Shown: positions 54,087 to 63,031, counted from the stretch's first letter. The stretch is DNA of 64,000 nucleotides from Alphaproteobacteria bacterium (GCA_019635875.1 JAHBYP010000001.1:62001-126000); one strand, 5' to 3'. Translations and numbers: made by a program. Notes: generated from the letters alone by a model not told the origin.

Positions 54087-54797
54087 TCAGGGCTTCTTGC
54101 GCACGATGCAGCCGCTGAAGCTGCCCTTGCCGCCGGTATAGGAGTGGCGATTGCCACCCAGCGAGAACGACCAGACGAAGCCGGTCGGGTCGTAGTTGAT
54201 CGGCGTGCCCGCCGTGCCGTCGACCAGGCGCAACTCGCCGTCCCACGGATCGCAGACGCACACCTTGTTGCCGAAGGTGGTGTGGACCTCGTCGATCACG
54301 GTGAAGTGGCCGCCGCCGCCATTCCAGCCGACGCGCGCGATCACCGGGTAGCCCTTGTCGGTCGAGGCCTTGACCGCGGCGTAGACATCGCCCGGACTGA
54401 GGATGACGCATTCCCAGCCGGAGAGGCCGATGCGACGCAGCACCTCGGGATAGTGGGTGGCGTTGCTGTAGGTCGAGCCGTCGTAGACTGAGCCGGTGAC
54501 GTCGCTGTAGATCTTGTAGATCTCGGGCTCCTCCTTCACCGCCTGCTCGACCGACAGTTTCGCCAGCTGCCCGCCAATGTACGTGCCGCCGGGCACGCCC
54601 GAGGAGGAGATCGCCGCGCCGGCCGAGACGCCGGCGACCATCAGATGCTTCTTCATCTTGAAGTTGACCATCAGGATGCTGGCGATGCCGCAGGAGTTCG
54701 AGCTGTCGGCGCCGGCCTTGGTGACGGTGTCCTGCGAGCGCACGGCGTGCACGCTGCCGTAGCGGTCGACGCGCATGAACCAGGATGTGATAGACAT
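54087..54797 (-). CDS. Papain-fold (C39-like) protein, paralogue 1
   Basis: A 236-residue protein beginning MSITSWFMRVDRYGSVHAVR. Candidate catalytic residues of a C39-like cysteine peptidase are SSNSCGIASILM (Cys), GGGHFTVIDEV (His) and CVCDPWDGELRLVD (Asp/Asn position). No signal peptide is seen. It is a tandem duplicate of the next gene (same length, about three quarters identical by eye). GGGAGAG precedes the ATG. Function is not established; it could be a peptidase, an effector, or an inactive papain fold. Confidence 0.7.
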   Translation of the reverse strand: MSITSWFMRVDRYGSVHAVRSQDTVTKAGADSSNSCGIASILMVNFKMKKHLMVAGVSAGAAISSSGVPGGTYIGGQLAKLSVEQAVKEEPEIYKIYSDVTGSVYDGSTYSNATHYPEVLRRIGLSGWECVILSPGDVYAAVKASTDKGYPVIARVGWNGGGGHFTVIDEVHTTFGNKVCVCDPWDGELRLVDGTAGTPINYDPTGFVWSFSLGGNRHSYTGGKGSFSGCIVRKKP

Positions 54798-54853
54798 GGC
54801 GGATCTCTCCCAATTGTGGACAATGTCGGCGCGCTTGTGGCAATCGCCGGGCG

Positions 54854-55564
54854 CTACACCTTGCGCACGATGCAGCTGCTGAACTTGCCGGCGCCGCCGG
54901 TATAGGAGTGGCGGTTGCCGCCCAGCGAGAACGACCAGACGAAGCCGGTCGGATCGTAGTTCGTGACCGTGTTGGCGGCACCGTCGACCAGCCGCAGCTC
55001 GCCGTCCCACGGATCGCAGACGCAGAGCTTGCCGCCGCCCGATGTCGAATGCACCTGGTCGATGACGACGAAATGCGCGCCGCCGCCGTTCCACGCCACG
55101 CGCGCGATCACCGGAGCGCCCTTGTCGACCGCCGTCTTGATCGACGTATAGACGTCTGCCTCGGGCACGAAGACGCGCTCCCAGGTGCCCAGCCCCAGGC
55201 GGCGCAGCACCTCGGGAAACTGGCCGGCGATGCTGTAGGTCGAGCCGTCGTAGGTCGAGCCCGTGACGTCGCTGTAGATCTTGTAGATCTCGGGCTCGTC
55301 CTTGACCGCATTGGCGATCGATGCGCGCGCCAGCTGGCCGCCGATGAAGGTGCCCAGCGGCGAGCCCGACGAGGCGATCGAGGCGCCGGCCGAGACGCCG
55401 GCGACCATCAGATGCTTCTTCTGCTTGAAGTTCACCATCAGGATGCTGGCGATGCCGCAGGAATTGGAGCTGTCGGCGCCGCCTACGGTGATGGTGTCCT
55501 GCGAGCGCACGGCGTGCACGCTGGCGTAGCGGTCGATGCGCATGAACCAGGAAGTGATGGACAT
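54854..55564 (-). CDS. Papain-fold (C39-like) protein, paralogue 2
   Basis: The upstream copy of the tandem pair, also 236 residues, with the same Cys (SSNSCGIASILM), His (GGGAHFVVIDQV) and CVCDPWDGELRLVD positions. Differences cluster in the middle (FPEVLRRLGLGTWERVFVPEADVY against YPEVLRRIGLSGWECVILSPGDVY), which would be the substrate-facing part. The start at 55564 has AGGGGAG upstream. Only 56 bp separate the two genes, so they are likely co-transcribed. Confidence 0.7.
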   Translation of the reverse strand: MSITSWFMRIDRYASVHAVRSQDTITVGGADSSNSCGIASILMVNFKQKKHLMVAGVSAGASIASSGSPLGTFIGGQLARASIANAVKDEPEIYKIYSDVTGSTYDGSTYSIAGQFPEVLRRLGLGTWERVFVPEADVYTSIKTAVDKGAPVIARVAWNGGGAHFVVIDQVHSTSGGGKLCVCDPWDGELRLVDGAANTVTNYDPTGFVWSFSLGGNRHSYTGGAGKFSSCIVRKV

Positions 55565-55740
55565 GGCAAATTCTCCCCTGTACCGAAACGCAGGGTGAAA
55601 CAAATGTGATCAATCACTCGAAAGCGAGTGTGCCACGAAACGCGACGCTTGGACAGAAGATTCAGAAGGCGGGTCGCAGTTTCCCACCATCGCCCGTGGT
55701 CGTTGACCTGGATATCAGGCTTTCGTTACATCTGCGGCTG

Positions 55741-55814
55741 CGCGGGTGTAGCTCAATGGTAGAGCAGAAGCTTCCCAAGCTTACGACGAGGGTTCGATTC
55801 CCTTCACCCGCTCC
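55741..55814 (+). tRNA. tRNA-Gly (anticodon CCC)
   Basis: A 74-nt cloverleaf with CCA encoded. The acceptor GCGGGTG pairs with CACCCGC; the D arm is GCTC...GAGC; the anticodon loop is TTCCCAA with CCC at 55773-55775; the T arm is GAGGG TTCGATT CCCTT. It reads GGG codons, common in this genome. Confidence 0.96.
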
Positions 55815-55891
55815 AGCTCTCCTCGTTGAGACTTGACGAATTCGCGCCGGACCGCCTGCTCGTCGTCTTGCGCAAGCAGGGCGCGGGCCGA

Positions 55892-57220
55892 TCACATCAG
55901 GCCGGGCTCGCCCAGATCCGTTCCGTCGACGAGCCGGCTGTAGCGATACGGGTGTGGATCGACGATCGGCGAGTCGTTGGCGACGATGTCGGCCGCCAGC
56001 CGTCCCGCTGCCGGGCCGATGCCGAAGCCGTGGCCGCTGAAGCCGGCGGAGACATGCAGGCCGGGCAGCCTGTCGATGGCGGAGATCACCGGGATCCAGT
56101 CGGGTGTGAAGTCGATCAGCCCGCCGTACTTGTGCACGATCTTCACGTCGGCGAGCTCGGGATAGATCTCGCCGATGCGCTTGAGCGCAAAGCCGACCAG
56201 CTTCTCCTGCGGCGGCGGGTCGTAGGTGCGCATGCGCTCGAAGGGCGAGACCGTATCGTTGCGCCAGCTCAGGATGGCCTCGGGGCCCTCGAAGAAGGAG
56301 CGGCCGACGCGGATGGACAGGAGCTTGTAGCGCTTCTTGAAGGTGCGCCAGAACGGCCGCGCATACTTCAGCCCCTGGGGGCTGAGCTCGAGCATGCCGC
56401 GTCCGCTGATGCCGATGGTGTAGCCGCCGTCGAGGCGGCGGCGGAACGTGACGTCGGGCGTCGAAATGCCGCCTTCGGTGATCTGCGGCGCCGGCGCGGT
56501 GAAGAACGACGTCGAGCGCACGCCGGCCAGGGGCATGTCGATACCGTGGTGGCGGCAGAACATCGAGGTCCAGACGCCGCCCGCGACGAGCACGGAGCTG
56601 GTGCGGATCGTGCCCTTTTCAGTGATCACACCGCTGACGCGCCCCGCCGACGTCTCGAGCCCACGCGCCGCGCAGTCCTGATGGAGGGTGGCGCCGCGAC
56701 GCCGCGCACCCTCGGCGATCGCCGGCACCGCGAGCGCGGGTTCCGCCCGGCCGTCGGTCGGCGAGTGGATGCCGCCGGTCCAGTTCCCGGTGCTGCCCGG
56801 CGTCATCTCCTTGGCCTCGGACGCGGAGAGAACATGGCTGCGCATCTGCATCTCGCGGGCCTGATCGCTCCAGCGTGACCATCTGTCGAGGTCGGACGGG
56901 CTGTTCGTCACATAGATGAGACCGGTTCGGCGAAAGCCGGTCTCGGCGCCCAGCTCCTCGTTCAGCCCGCCCCACATCTCCAGGGCACGCTGCGCCAGCG
57001 GCAGTTCGCGCAGATCGCGGTTCTGCTGGCGGCACCAGCCCCAGTTGCGGCTGGATTGCTCGCCGGCGATGCAGCCCTTCTCGACCACGGCGACCGAATG
57101 TCCCTTCCCGGCGAGATGGTAGGCGGCCGAGATGCCGGCGATGCCGCCGCCGATCACGACGACATCGGCGGATTGCGGCAGCGCTGCATCGCTTGCGATA
57201 CGGGTGACGGGCGGCGACAT
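55892..57220 (-). CDS. FAD-dependent oxidoreductase (DadA/DAO family)
   Basis: A 442-residue flavoenzyme of the glycine/D-amino-acid oxidase group. The dinucleotide fold is VVVIGGGIAGISAAYHLAGKG, followed by the EKGCIAGEQSSRNWGWCRQQ loop common to the gamma-glutamylputrescine and sarcosine oxidase branches. The C-terminus has GGLIDFTPDWIPVI and SGFSGHGFGIGPAAGRLAADIV for FAD binding. It probably oxidises an amino acid or amine. It lies 17 bp after the XRE-cupin regulator gene and is likely controlled by it. Confidence 0.87.
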   Translation of the reverse strand: MSPPVTRIASDAALPQSADVVVIGGGIAGISAAYHLAGKGHSVAVVEKGCIAGEQSSRNWGWCRQQNRDLRELPLAQRALEMWGGLNEELGAETGFRRTGLIYVTNSPSDLDRWSRWSDQAREMQMRSHVLSASEAKEMTPGSTGNWTGGIHSPTDGRAEPALAVPAIAEGARRRGATLHQDCAARGLETSAGRVSGVITEKGTIRTSSVLVAGGVWTSMFCRHHGIDMPLAGVRSTSFFTAPAPQITEGGISTPDVTFRRRLDGGYTIGISGRGMLELSPQGLKYARPFWRTFKKRYKLLSIRVGRSFFEGPEAILSWRNDTVSPFERMRTYDPPPQEKLVGFALKRIGEIYPELADVKIVHKYGGLIDFTPDWIPVISAIDRLPGLHVSAGFSGHGFGIGPAAGRLAADIVANDSPIVDPHPYRYSRLVDGTDLGEPGLM

Positions 57221-57237
57221 ACGACGACCTTCCTGCG

Positions 57238-57867
57238 TTAGAGGTGCGTGTCGAGCACGCTCATGATCCAGATCAGCTTCGCCTCTTCGGTTGACCGGTT
57301 GGCGATGCCGTGCGGGATGTTGCTCCTGAACTGGAAGCTGTCGCCCTCGCCGAGCTCCGTGGTGCTGTCGCCGACGCTCAGCACGACGCGACCGGAGAGC
57401 ACCAGGCCACCCTTGTCGCCGGTGCCGATCAGCACGTCTTCGCTGATGCTGCCGGGCGCCATGGTGATGATCATGAAACGGAGATTGTCGTCGTTGCGCG
57501 GCGACAGCAGCTCCTTCACCAGGCCGGTTCCGCTGGCGACGATGCGCGGGCGCTGGTCGGCCCGCCTGACGAAGGGCATGTCCTCGTTCGGCACGCCGCT
57601 CCCGGGATCGAGGAACTCCCAGAGATTGACGCCGAGCGCCGTGCGCAACCGCTGCAGCGTCCTCATCGACGGGTTGGACTGGCCGCGCTCGATCTGGCTG
57701 ATGATGCCGGCGGACACGCCGGCCCTCGCCGCGAGCTCGAGAATCGTCAGCTTGTGCTCGGCCCGCAGCTGGCGAAGCCGCACACCGATCTGACGCGGAT
57801 CGCTGCCGGGCACGGAACGCCCGTTCGTCGCCTGATCGGGAGGGGGTGAAATTTCAACAACCTGCAT
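57238..57867 (-). CDS. XRE-family regulator with C-terminal cupin domain
   Basis: A 209-residue regulator. The XRE helix-turn-helix at about 27-82 is IGVRLRQLRAEHKLTILELAARAGVSAGIISQIERG. A cupin_2 sensor at about 130-200 is GLVLSGRVVLSVGDSTTELGEGDSFQFRSNIPHGIAN. This is the PuuR/SutR layout, where the cupin senses an amine, amino acid or sulfur compound. As first gene of a two-gene operon with the FAD oxidoreductase, it probably represses its own AT-rich promoter (57868 onward). Confidence 0.87.
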   Translation of the reverse strand: MQVVEISPPPDQATNGRSVPGSDPRQIGVRLRQLRAEHKLTILELAARAGVSAGIISQIERGQSNPSMRTLQRLRTALGVNLWEFLDPGSGVPNEDMPFVRRADQRPRIVASGTGLVKELLSPRNDDNLRFMIITMAPGSISEDVLIGTGDKGGLVLSGRVVLSVGDSTTELGEGDSFQFRSNIPHGIANRSTEEAKLIWIMSVLDTHL

Positions 57868-58080
57868 GGTAATTCATTATACAGAAGGGGAAGCGCCAAG
57901 GATCAGTCACCATCAGATTCGATTGATACTGCTCGATTGTCAACTGGAATGGATTATAGTAAATGATCCAATGGTATATATTTCACTATTGCACACTGTT
58001 AAAAATCAGGAAGGCTGTATTCGCATTCAGTAAATTTGAGAGAAGGTGCCGTATAATGAAAACATGGTTCGGATTCTGAA
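57868..58080. promoter_or_regulatory. AT-rich promoter island upstream of the XRE operon
   Basis: About 200 bp with far lower GC than anything else in the window (runs such as GGTATATATTTCACTATTG and GTTAAAAATCAGG). It contains TATA-like sequences on both strands, including CATTATACAG just upstream of the XRE start. No gene of believable length lies in it, only a 7-codon frame after TATAATG. Confidence 0.45.
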
Positions 58081-58133
58081 AAGGGATCGGAGCCGGTCGA
58101 CCCTGAGTCCTGTCCTCTGACCGCCGCCCAGAC

Positions 58134-59018
58134 TTACGACGAAGGCTCACTTCCCTTCGCGCGCTCCAGCCGCCACACAAGCCATCCGCCGAGCACGATG
58201 CAGCCGATGCCGGCAAAGGCGAGCAAATCGGGCAACTCGGCGAAGACGAGCAGCCCGATCAGCGTCGCTGTCACCAGCTCGAGATAGACCAGCGGCGAGA
58301 GGACTCCGACCTCGGCGTAGCGGAAGGCGGCGATCACCATGAAGTGGCAGAGGGTGGACAGCGCGCCCATCGCCGCGATCAGCAACAGCTCGTCCCCGCT
58401 CGGCCACGACCAGTGCGTCAGCGCGAACGGGGTCAGCAGCAGCGCGCCGGCGACGCACTGGAAGCGCAGCGCATCAATCGGCGGCGTGCGCACCACGGCG
58501 ATGCGCGTCGTGATCAGGTAGCCGGCGAACAGCGCGCCGCTGGCGACCGCCAGCAGGGCGCCGAGGCTGGGCTCGGCGCCGGGCCGCACGACCAGGATGG
58601 CGCCGGCGAGCCCCAGCGCCGCGGCAGCCAAGCGGCCGGCGCTCAGCCGCTCGCCCAGCAGCGGCGCGGCCAGCGCGGCGATCACCGGCCCGAGGAAGTA
58701 GCCGCCGAACGCGGTGGCCAGCGGGATGCGCGTGATGGCGAAGAAGAAGCAGGTCATCGCGCCGACGATCAGGACGGTGCGCAGGAGATTGGCCGGCAGG
58801 TCCTGCCGCAGGTCGTGGGTGACGCGATAGAAGCCGGCGGTCAGCGACACCACGATCAGCGAGGATGCGACGTAGCGCGCCCAGGCGACGAAGACCGGCG
58901 AATGCGTGGCGCCCAGCAGCTTGGCGATGCCGTCGACCACGGGGATTGCCAACGACGCGCTGGCCATCAGCGCGATGCCGATGGCCAGGCGTCTTGTCGG
59001 CGAGGGGCTGTCGTTCAT
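58134..59018 (-). CDS. EamA/DMT-family permease
   Basis: A 294-residue inner-membrane protein with about ten helices in two EamA repeats. The first includes DGIAKLLGATHSPVFVAWARYVASSLIVV, the second LGALLAVASGALFAGYLITTRIAVV and PLVYLELVTATLIGLLVFAELPD. Likely a metabolite exporter of the drug/metabolite superfamily; substrate unknown. Start at 59018 on family length; no clear Shine-Dalgarno. It lies just downstream of the MFS gene on the same strand. Confidence 0.83.
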   Translation of the reverse strand: MNDSPSPTRRLAIGIALMASASLAIPVVDGIAKLLGATHSPVFVAWARYVASSLIVVSLTAGFYRVTHDLRQDLPANLLRTVLIVGAMTCFFFAITRIPLATAFGGYFLGPVIAALAAPLLGERLSAGRLAAAALGLAGAILVVRPGAEPSLGALLAVASGALFAGYLITTRIAVVRTPPIDALRFQCVAGALLLTPFALTHWSWPSGDELLLIAAMGALSTLCHFMVIAAFRYAEVGVLSPLVYLELVTATLIGLLVFAELPDLLAFAGIGCIVLGGWLVWRLERAKGSEPSS

Positions 59019-59058
59019 TGGCGGCGAGGATGCATCGCATCCCGCCGCCTGATCAACG

Positions 59059-60264
59059 TCAGGCCGGTTGCTGCACCGGCCGCGCGCGCGAGGCGAAGGG
59101 CGGGAAGGCGAGCGCGATCGCCGTGGCGCCCAGGCCCAGGCCGAACGAGCCGATATAGAGCCAGCCGTAGCTGGCATGGGCGTCGAAGATCCAGCCGCCG
59201 GCCAGCGGCCCGAACGCCATGCCGATGCTCGACAGCGCCGTGGCGGCACCGAACACGCGGCCCATGACGTGCATCGGGAAGTACTCGCGCGCGATCACCG
59301 CGTAAATCGGCATCACGCCGCCATAGGCGAAGCCGAAGACGATGGCGACGGCGTAGAATTCGCCAAGCTGGCGCGTGAAGAAGTACGCGCCGGCCATCAC
59401 CGCCTGGACCAGCAGGCCGATCACCAGCACGCGCTTGGCGCCGAAGCGGTCGGCGGCGATGCCCAGCACCAGGCGCCCGGCGAGGCCGGCGAGGCCCTCG
59501 ACGCTGTAGATCGTCACCGCGCTCATCATCGGCAGGCCGCAGGCGATGGCGTAGCTCACGGTGTGGAAGATCGGGCCGGAATGCGTGGCGCAGCACATGA
59601 AGAAGGTCAGGCCCAGCACGATGAACTGCGGCGAGCGCAGCGCGCGGCCCACCGTCATGCCTGGATCGGCGGCGGCGCCGGCGGCGACCGACGGCGATTG
59701 CGGCGGCGCGGGACGCACCAGCAGCGACGTGGGCACCAGCACGGCCCAGGCGAGGATCGCGATCCACACCTGCGCCGTACGCCAGTCGTAGGTCTCGATC
59801 AGCCAGCTGGCGAGGGGCGAGATCGTCATCGGCGCCATGCCCATGCCAGCTGAGACCAGCGACACCGCGAGCGCGCGGCGCTTCTCGAACCAGCCCGTCA
59901 CCGTCACCATCATCGGCGCGAAGACCGCCCCGGCCGCGGCGCCCACCAGCACGCCATAGATGATCTGGAACTCCAGCAGCGAGGTTGCGCGGCTTGACAG
60001 GAACAGGCCCAGCCCGAGCAGGATCGAACCCGCCAGCACGACCGGCCGGGGCCCGACCCGATCGAGCAGCCAGCCCCAGAAGAAGGCGGCGACGCCCATG
60101 GTGAGGAAGTCGAGCGTCATCGCCGTGGAGATGCCGGTGCGCGACCAGCCGGTTGCCGCCGACATCGGCTGCAGGAAGACCGCGAGCGAGAACAGCGTGC
60201 CGATGGCGACACAGCCCATCACACCGCCCGCCGCGACGATCACCCAGCCGTAAGAGACACGCAT
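59059..60264 (-). CDS. MFS transporter (oxalate/formate-antiporter-like), paralogue of the carrier at 2488
   Basis: A 401-residue 12-helix carrier beginning MRVSYGWVIVAAGGVMGCVAIG. It shares order and wording with the first MFS gene (GWSRTGISTAMTLDFLTMGVAAFFWGWLLDRVGPRPVV; SGPIFHTVSYAIACGLPMMSAVTIYSVEGLAGLAGRLVLGI), so the two arose by duplication. AAGGAG precedes the ATG at 60264. Substrate unknown, probably a monocarboxylate. Confidence 0.86.
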   Translation of the reverse strand: MRVSYGWVIVAAGGVMGCVAIGTLFSLAVFLQPMSAATGWSRTGISTAMTLDFLTMGVAAFFWGWLLDRVGPRPVVLAGSILLGLGLFLSSRATSLLEFQIIYGVLVGAAAGAVFAPMMVTVTGWFEKRRALAVSLVSAGMGMAPMTISPLASWLIETYDWRTAQVWIAILAWAVLVPTSLLVRPAPPQSPSVAAGAAADPGMTVGRALRSPQFIVLGLTFFMCCATHSGPIFHTVSYAIACGLPMMSAVTIYSVEGLAGLAGRLVLGIAADRFGAKRVLVIGLLVQAVMAGAYFFTRQLGEFYAVAIVFGFAYGGVMPIYAVIAREYFPMHVMGRVFGAATALSSIGMAFGPLAGGWIFDAHASYGWLYIGSFGLGLGATAIALAFPPFASRARPVQQPA

Positions 60265-60321
60265 GGATTGCTCCTTCGGATATGGCTGCATTTAACCCAA
60301 TGGTTTAATACTGTCAATCCA

Positions 60322-60354
60322 CTCCCTTCTCCCCGCCTTCGCGGGAAGAAGGAC
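60322..60354. repeat. Short family D hairpin
   Basis: CCCTTCTCCCCGCC and GCGGGAAGAAGG-like arms around TTC, a remnant of the core seen at 44635-44790, upstream of the MFS gene. Confidence 0.5.
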
Positions 60355-60402
60355 GGGTTCACCACCAAGACGAATGAGCGTCGGCGAAGGATTCGCAGCG
60401 AG

Positions 60403-60639
60403 ATGGAAACTCCTCGATATGCCGCCTTTGACATGGTCACCCTCCTGCGGAGGCGCTTGATGGCGCCTCGTTCGATCACCTCGGATGCTCTCCACAAGTT
60501 GCGACGAAAGATTGCGGAGTCGCTCGAAGATCCGCGCCTGAACACTCCCGCCAGCAGGGTCTTTCGCGCCCTGCGCGTTCATCATGCGCGACGCCTGAAA
60601 CAGAAGGCCAAAGCCCACTCATCGCGCGCCAGGCGTTGA
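60403..60639 (+). CDS. Small basic protein, possible orphan antitoxin-like
   Basis: A 78-residue frame beginning METPRYAAFDMV. The middle, KLRRKIAESLEDPRLNTPASRVFRALRVHHARRLK, resembles the C-terminal stretch of small addiction-module antitoxins (pattern ESL.DPR...P...VF..LR). No toxin gene is adjacent and the N-terminal DNA-binding part is unclear, so it may be a solitary or decayed antitoxin. The region is less GC-rich than its neighbours. No strong Shine-Dalgarno. Confidence 0.35.
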   Translation: METPRYAAFDMVTLLRRRLMAPRSITSDALHKLRRKIAESLEDPRLNTPASRVFRALRVHHARRLKQKAKAHSSRARR

Positions 60640-60737
60640 GGCGAGTTCGTCACCCTGCGGAACAGAGCGAACCCGGTTGTTGCGGCCTTCACCTGCATCG
60701 GCCTGTAATCCGACAGACGAAGCCGAGGACACGCCGC

Positions 60738-61865
60738 ATGACGCTACCGCTCGCGGGCATCAGGGTGATCGAGGTCGGGCAGGCCTATGCCGGGCCGCTG
60801 GCGGGCGCGATCCTCGCCGACATGGGTGCTGACGTGATCAAGGTCGAGAAGCCCGATGGCGGCGACGACGCGCGGCTGTGGGGCCCGCCCTTCGTCGAGG
60901 GCGACAGCGTGATGTTCCGCGCCAACAACCGCGGCAAGCGCTCGGTGACGCTCGATATCAAATCGGCGGCCGACGTGGCCAGGCTCAAGGCGCTGGCGAA
61001 GGACGCCGACATTCTGATCCAGAATCTGCGGCCGGGCATCGTCGAAGAGCTGGGCATCGGGCCGGAGGCGCTGCGCACGGTCAATCCCAGGCTGATCTAC
61101 TGCTCGATCTGGGCCTTCGGCCACCAGGGGCCGCTGAAGATGGCGCCGGGCTTCGATCCTCTGCTGCAGGCCTATGGCGGGGTGATGACGCTCACCGGCC
61201 GGCCGGAGGATCCGCCGACCTTCTGCGCGCCGGCGATCAACGATGCCGCCACCGGCATGTGGTGTGTGATTGGCGCGCTCGCGGCGCTGCAAAGGCGGCA
61301 CGCGACGGGCGAGGGCTGCGTCATCGACACCTCGCTGTTCGAGACCGCCGCGAGCTGGGTGTCGGGCGCGCTGCACAGCTACTGGGTCTCGGGCCAGCTG
61401 CCGCAGCGCCACGGCACCGGCAGCCCGATCATCGTGCCCTACCAGGCGTTCGAGACGGCCGACAAGCCGATCGTCATCGCCTGCGGCAACGACCGGCTGT
61501 TCGTGAAGTTCGCCGAGGCGGTCGGCAAGCCCGAATGGGCGGCCGACCCGCGCTTCGAGAACAACCGCAAGCGCGCGGAGGTGCGGGTGGAGCTGGCGGC
61601 GCTGATCCAGGCGATCATCCGCACGCAGCCACGCGCGCACTGGATCGCGCTCTTCGCCAAGGCCGGCGTGCCGTGCGCGCCGGTCAACGACGTCGGCGAT
61701 CTGGCGCAGAGCGAGCAGCTGGCGGCGATGGACATGACGCGGACCTTGCCGACGACCGGCATGCAGGTGGTCGGCCTGCCGATCAGCTTCGATCGCCGGC
61801 GGCCTACGCCGATCCGCGATTCGCCGAAGCTCGGTGAGCACAACGACGAGGTCTTCGGACAATGA
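60738..61865 (+). CDS. CaiB/BaiF-type CoA transferase
   Basis: A 375-residue class III CoA transferase. The N-terminus AGIRVIEVGQAYAGPLAGAILADMGADVIKVE is typical. The catalytic aspartate is in PAINDAATGM at position 169, the same number as in formyl-CoA transferase. The late stretch AGVPCAPVNDVGDLAQSEQL is also conserved. It moves CoA between carboxylic acids. The next gene overlaps its stop by 4 bp (ATGA), so it forms an operon with the hydrolase. Confidence 0.9.
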   Translation: MTLPLAGIRVIEVGQAYAGPLAGAILADMGADVIKVEKPDGGDDARLWGPPFVEGDSVMFRANNRGKRSVTLDIKSAADVARLKALAKDADILIQNLRPGIVEELGIGPEALRTVNPRLIYCSIWAFGHQGPLKMAPGFDPLLQAYGGVMTLTGRPEDPPTFCAPAINDAATGMWCVIGALAALQRRHATGEGCVIDTSLFETAASWVSGALHSYWVSGQLPQRHGTGSPIIVPYQAFETADKPIVIACGNDRLFVKFAEAVGKPEWAADPRFENNRKRAEVRVELAALIQAIIRTQPRAHWIALFAKAGVPCAPVNDVGDLAQSEQLAAMDMTRTLPTTGMQVVGLPISFDRRRPTPIRDSPKLGEHNDEVFGQ

Positions 61866-62884
61866 CTACGATCAGCGAACATGTCGCGAAGTCGGCGCGG
61901 CACACGACGTTCTATCTCGCCGCCGGTCCGGCCGATGGCCTGCCGGTGATCTTCGTGCATGGCTGGCCGGAGCTGTCGATCTCGTGGCGCCATCAGCTGC
62001 CGGTGATGGGCGGGCTGGGCTTTCGCGCCATCGCCGCCGACATGCGCGGCTACGGCCGCTCCAGTGTCTACGCCACGCACGGCGACTACGCGCAGGAGCA
62101 CATCGTCGCCGACATGCTCGAGCTCGCCGATTCGCTGGGCATCGGCAAGGCCGTCTGGGTCGGCCATGACTGGGGCAGCCCGGTGGTATGGAATCTCGCC
62201 AGCCACCATCCCGACCGCTGCATCGCCGTCGCCAATCTCTGCGTGCCCTATCACACGCTGGAGTACGGCCTCGACCATGTGCTGCCGCTGATCGACCGGA
62301 GTGTCTATCCCGAGGCGACCTATCCCGCCGGTCAATGGGAATACATGCGCTTCTACGAGGAGAGCTTCGCCACGGCGACCGGGAGCTTCGATGCCAATCC
62401 CTACACCGTGGTGAAGGCGCTGTTCCGCAAGGGCAGCCCGGCCGGGCAGGGCAAGCCCTCGCGCACCGCCGAGGTGCGGCGCAACGGCGGCTGGTTCGGC
62501 CCCGGCGGCGCGCCGGACCTGCCGCGCGACGCCGATGTGGTGAGCGAGGAGGATCTGCGCGTCTACGCCGGAGCGCTGGAACGCAACGGCTTCTTCGGTC
62601 CCGATTCCTGGTACATGAACCACGCCGCCAACGCCGCCTATGCGGCGAAGGCGCTGAACGGCGGACATCTCGACCTGCCGGTGCTCTTCCTCGCCGCGCG
62701 CTACGACTACACCTGCGAGAGCGTCACTTCGCGCCTGCCCGAGCCTATGCGCCGGTACTGCCGCAACCTCACCGAATCCATCGTCGACAGCGGTCACTGG
62801 ATGGCGCAGGAGAAGCCCGTCGAGGTCAACCGCGCGTTGACCCACTGGCTGGCGACCAAGGTGCCCGGCGGCTGGCCGGGTTGA
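61862..62884 (+). CDS. Alpha/beta hydrolase, epoxide-hydrolase-like
   Basis: A 340-residue hydrolase with FVHGWPELSISWRHQ (oxyanion loop with HGWP), nucleophile Asp103 in VGHDWGSPVV, and the catalytic His in VDSGHWMAQEKP. An Asp nucleophile with HGWP is characteristic of epoxide hydrolases and fluoroacetate/haloacetate dehalogenases; which one cannot be told here. Translationally coupled to the CoA transferase, so the pair probably acts in one catabolic step series. Confidence 0.87.
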   Translation: MTTISEHVAKSARHTTFYLAAGPADGLPVIFVHGWPELSISWRHQLPVMGGLGFRAIAADMRGYGRSSVYATHGDYAQEHIVADMLELADSLGIGKAVWVGHDWGSPVVWNLASHHPDRCIAVANLCVPYHTLEYGLDHVLPLIDRSVYPEATYPAGQWEYMRFYEESFATATGSFDANPYTVVKALFRKGSPAGQGKPSRTAEVRRNGGWFGPGGAPDLPRDADVVSEEDLRVYAGALERNGFFGPDSWYMNHAANAAYAAKALNGGHLDLPVLFLAARYDYTCESVTSRLPEPMRRYCRNLTESIVDSGHWMAQEKPVEVNRALTHWLATKVPGGWPG

Positions 62885-62899
62885 GTGCTCTCCCGCGCT

Positions 62900-63024
62900 C
62901 TGTCATCCCGAGCGCAGCGAGGGATCTCTTTGGCAGCGCCTCCCGCCGGCTCAATTGGATGCCGGCGAGACGCCGGCGCTCCCAGGAAGACACCTTGGAT
63001 CCCTCGCTACGCTCGGGATGACAG
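62900..63024. repeat. Family C inverted repeat, copy 4, with a family B element nested inside
   Basis: The outer arms CTGTCATCCCGAGCGCAGCG and CGCTACGCTCGGGATGACAG enclose a B-type hairpin (CCCGCCGGC ... GCCGGCGAGACGCCGGCGCTCCC at about 62940-62989). Between convergent stops. Confidence 0.85.
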
Positions 63025-63031
63025 GCACGCC

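Noticed and set aside
57986-58216. 76-codon minus-strand frame in the AT-rich island
   Set aside because: No ribosome site, mixed composition, and it overlaps the end of the EamA gene in another frame.
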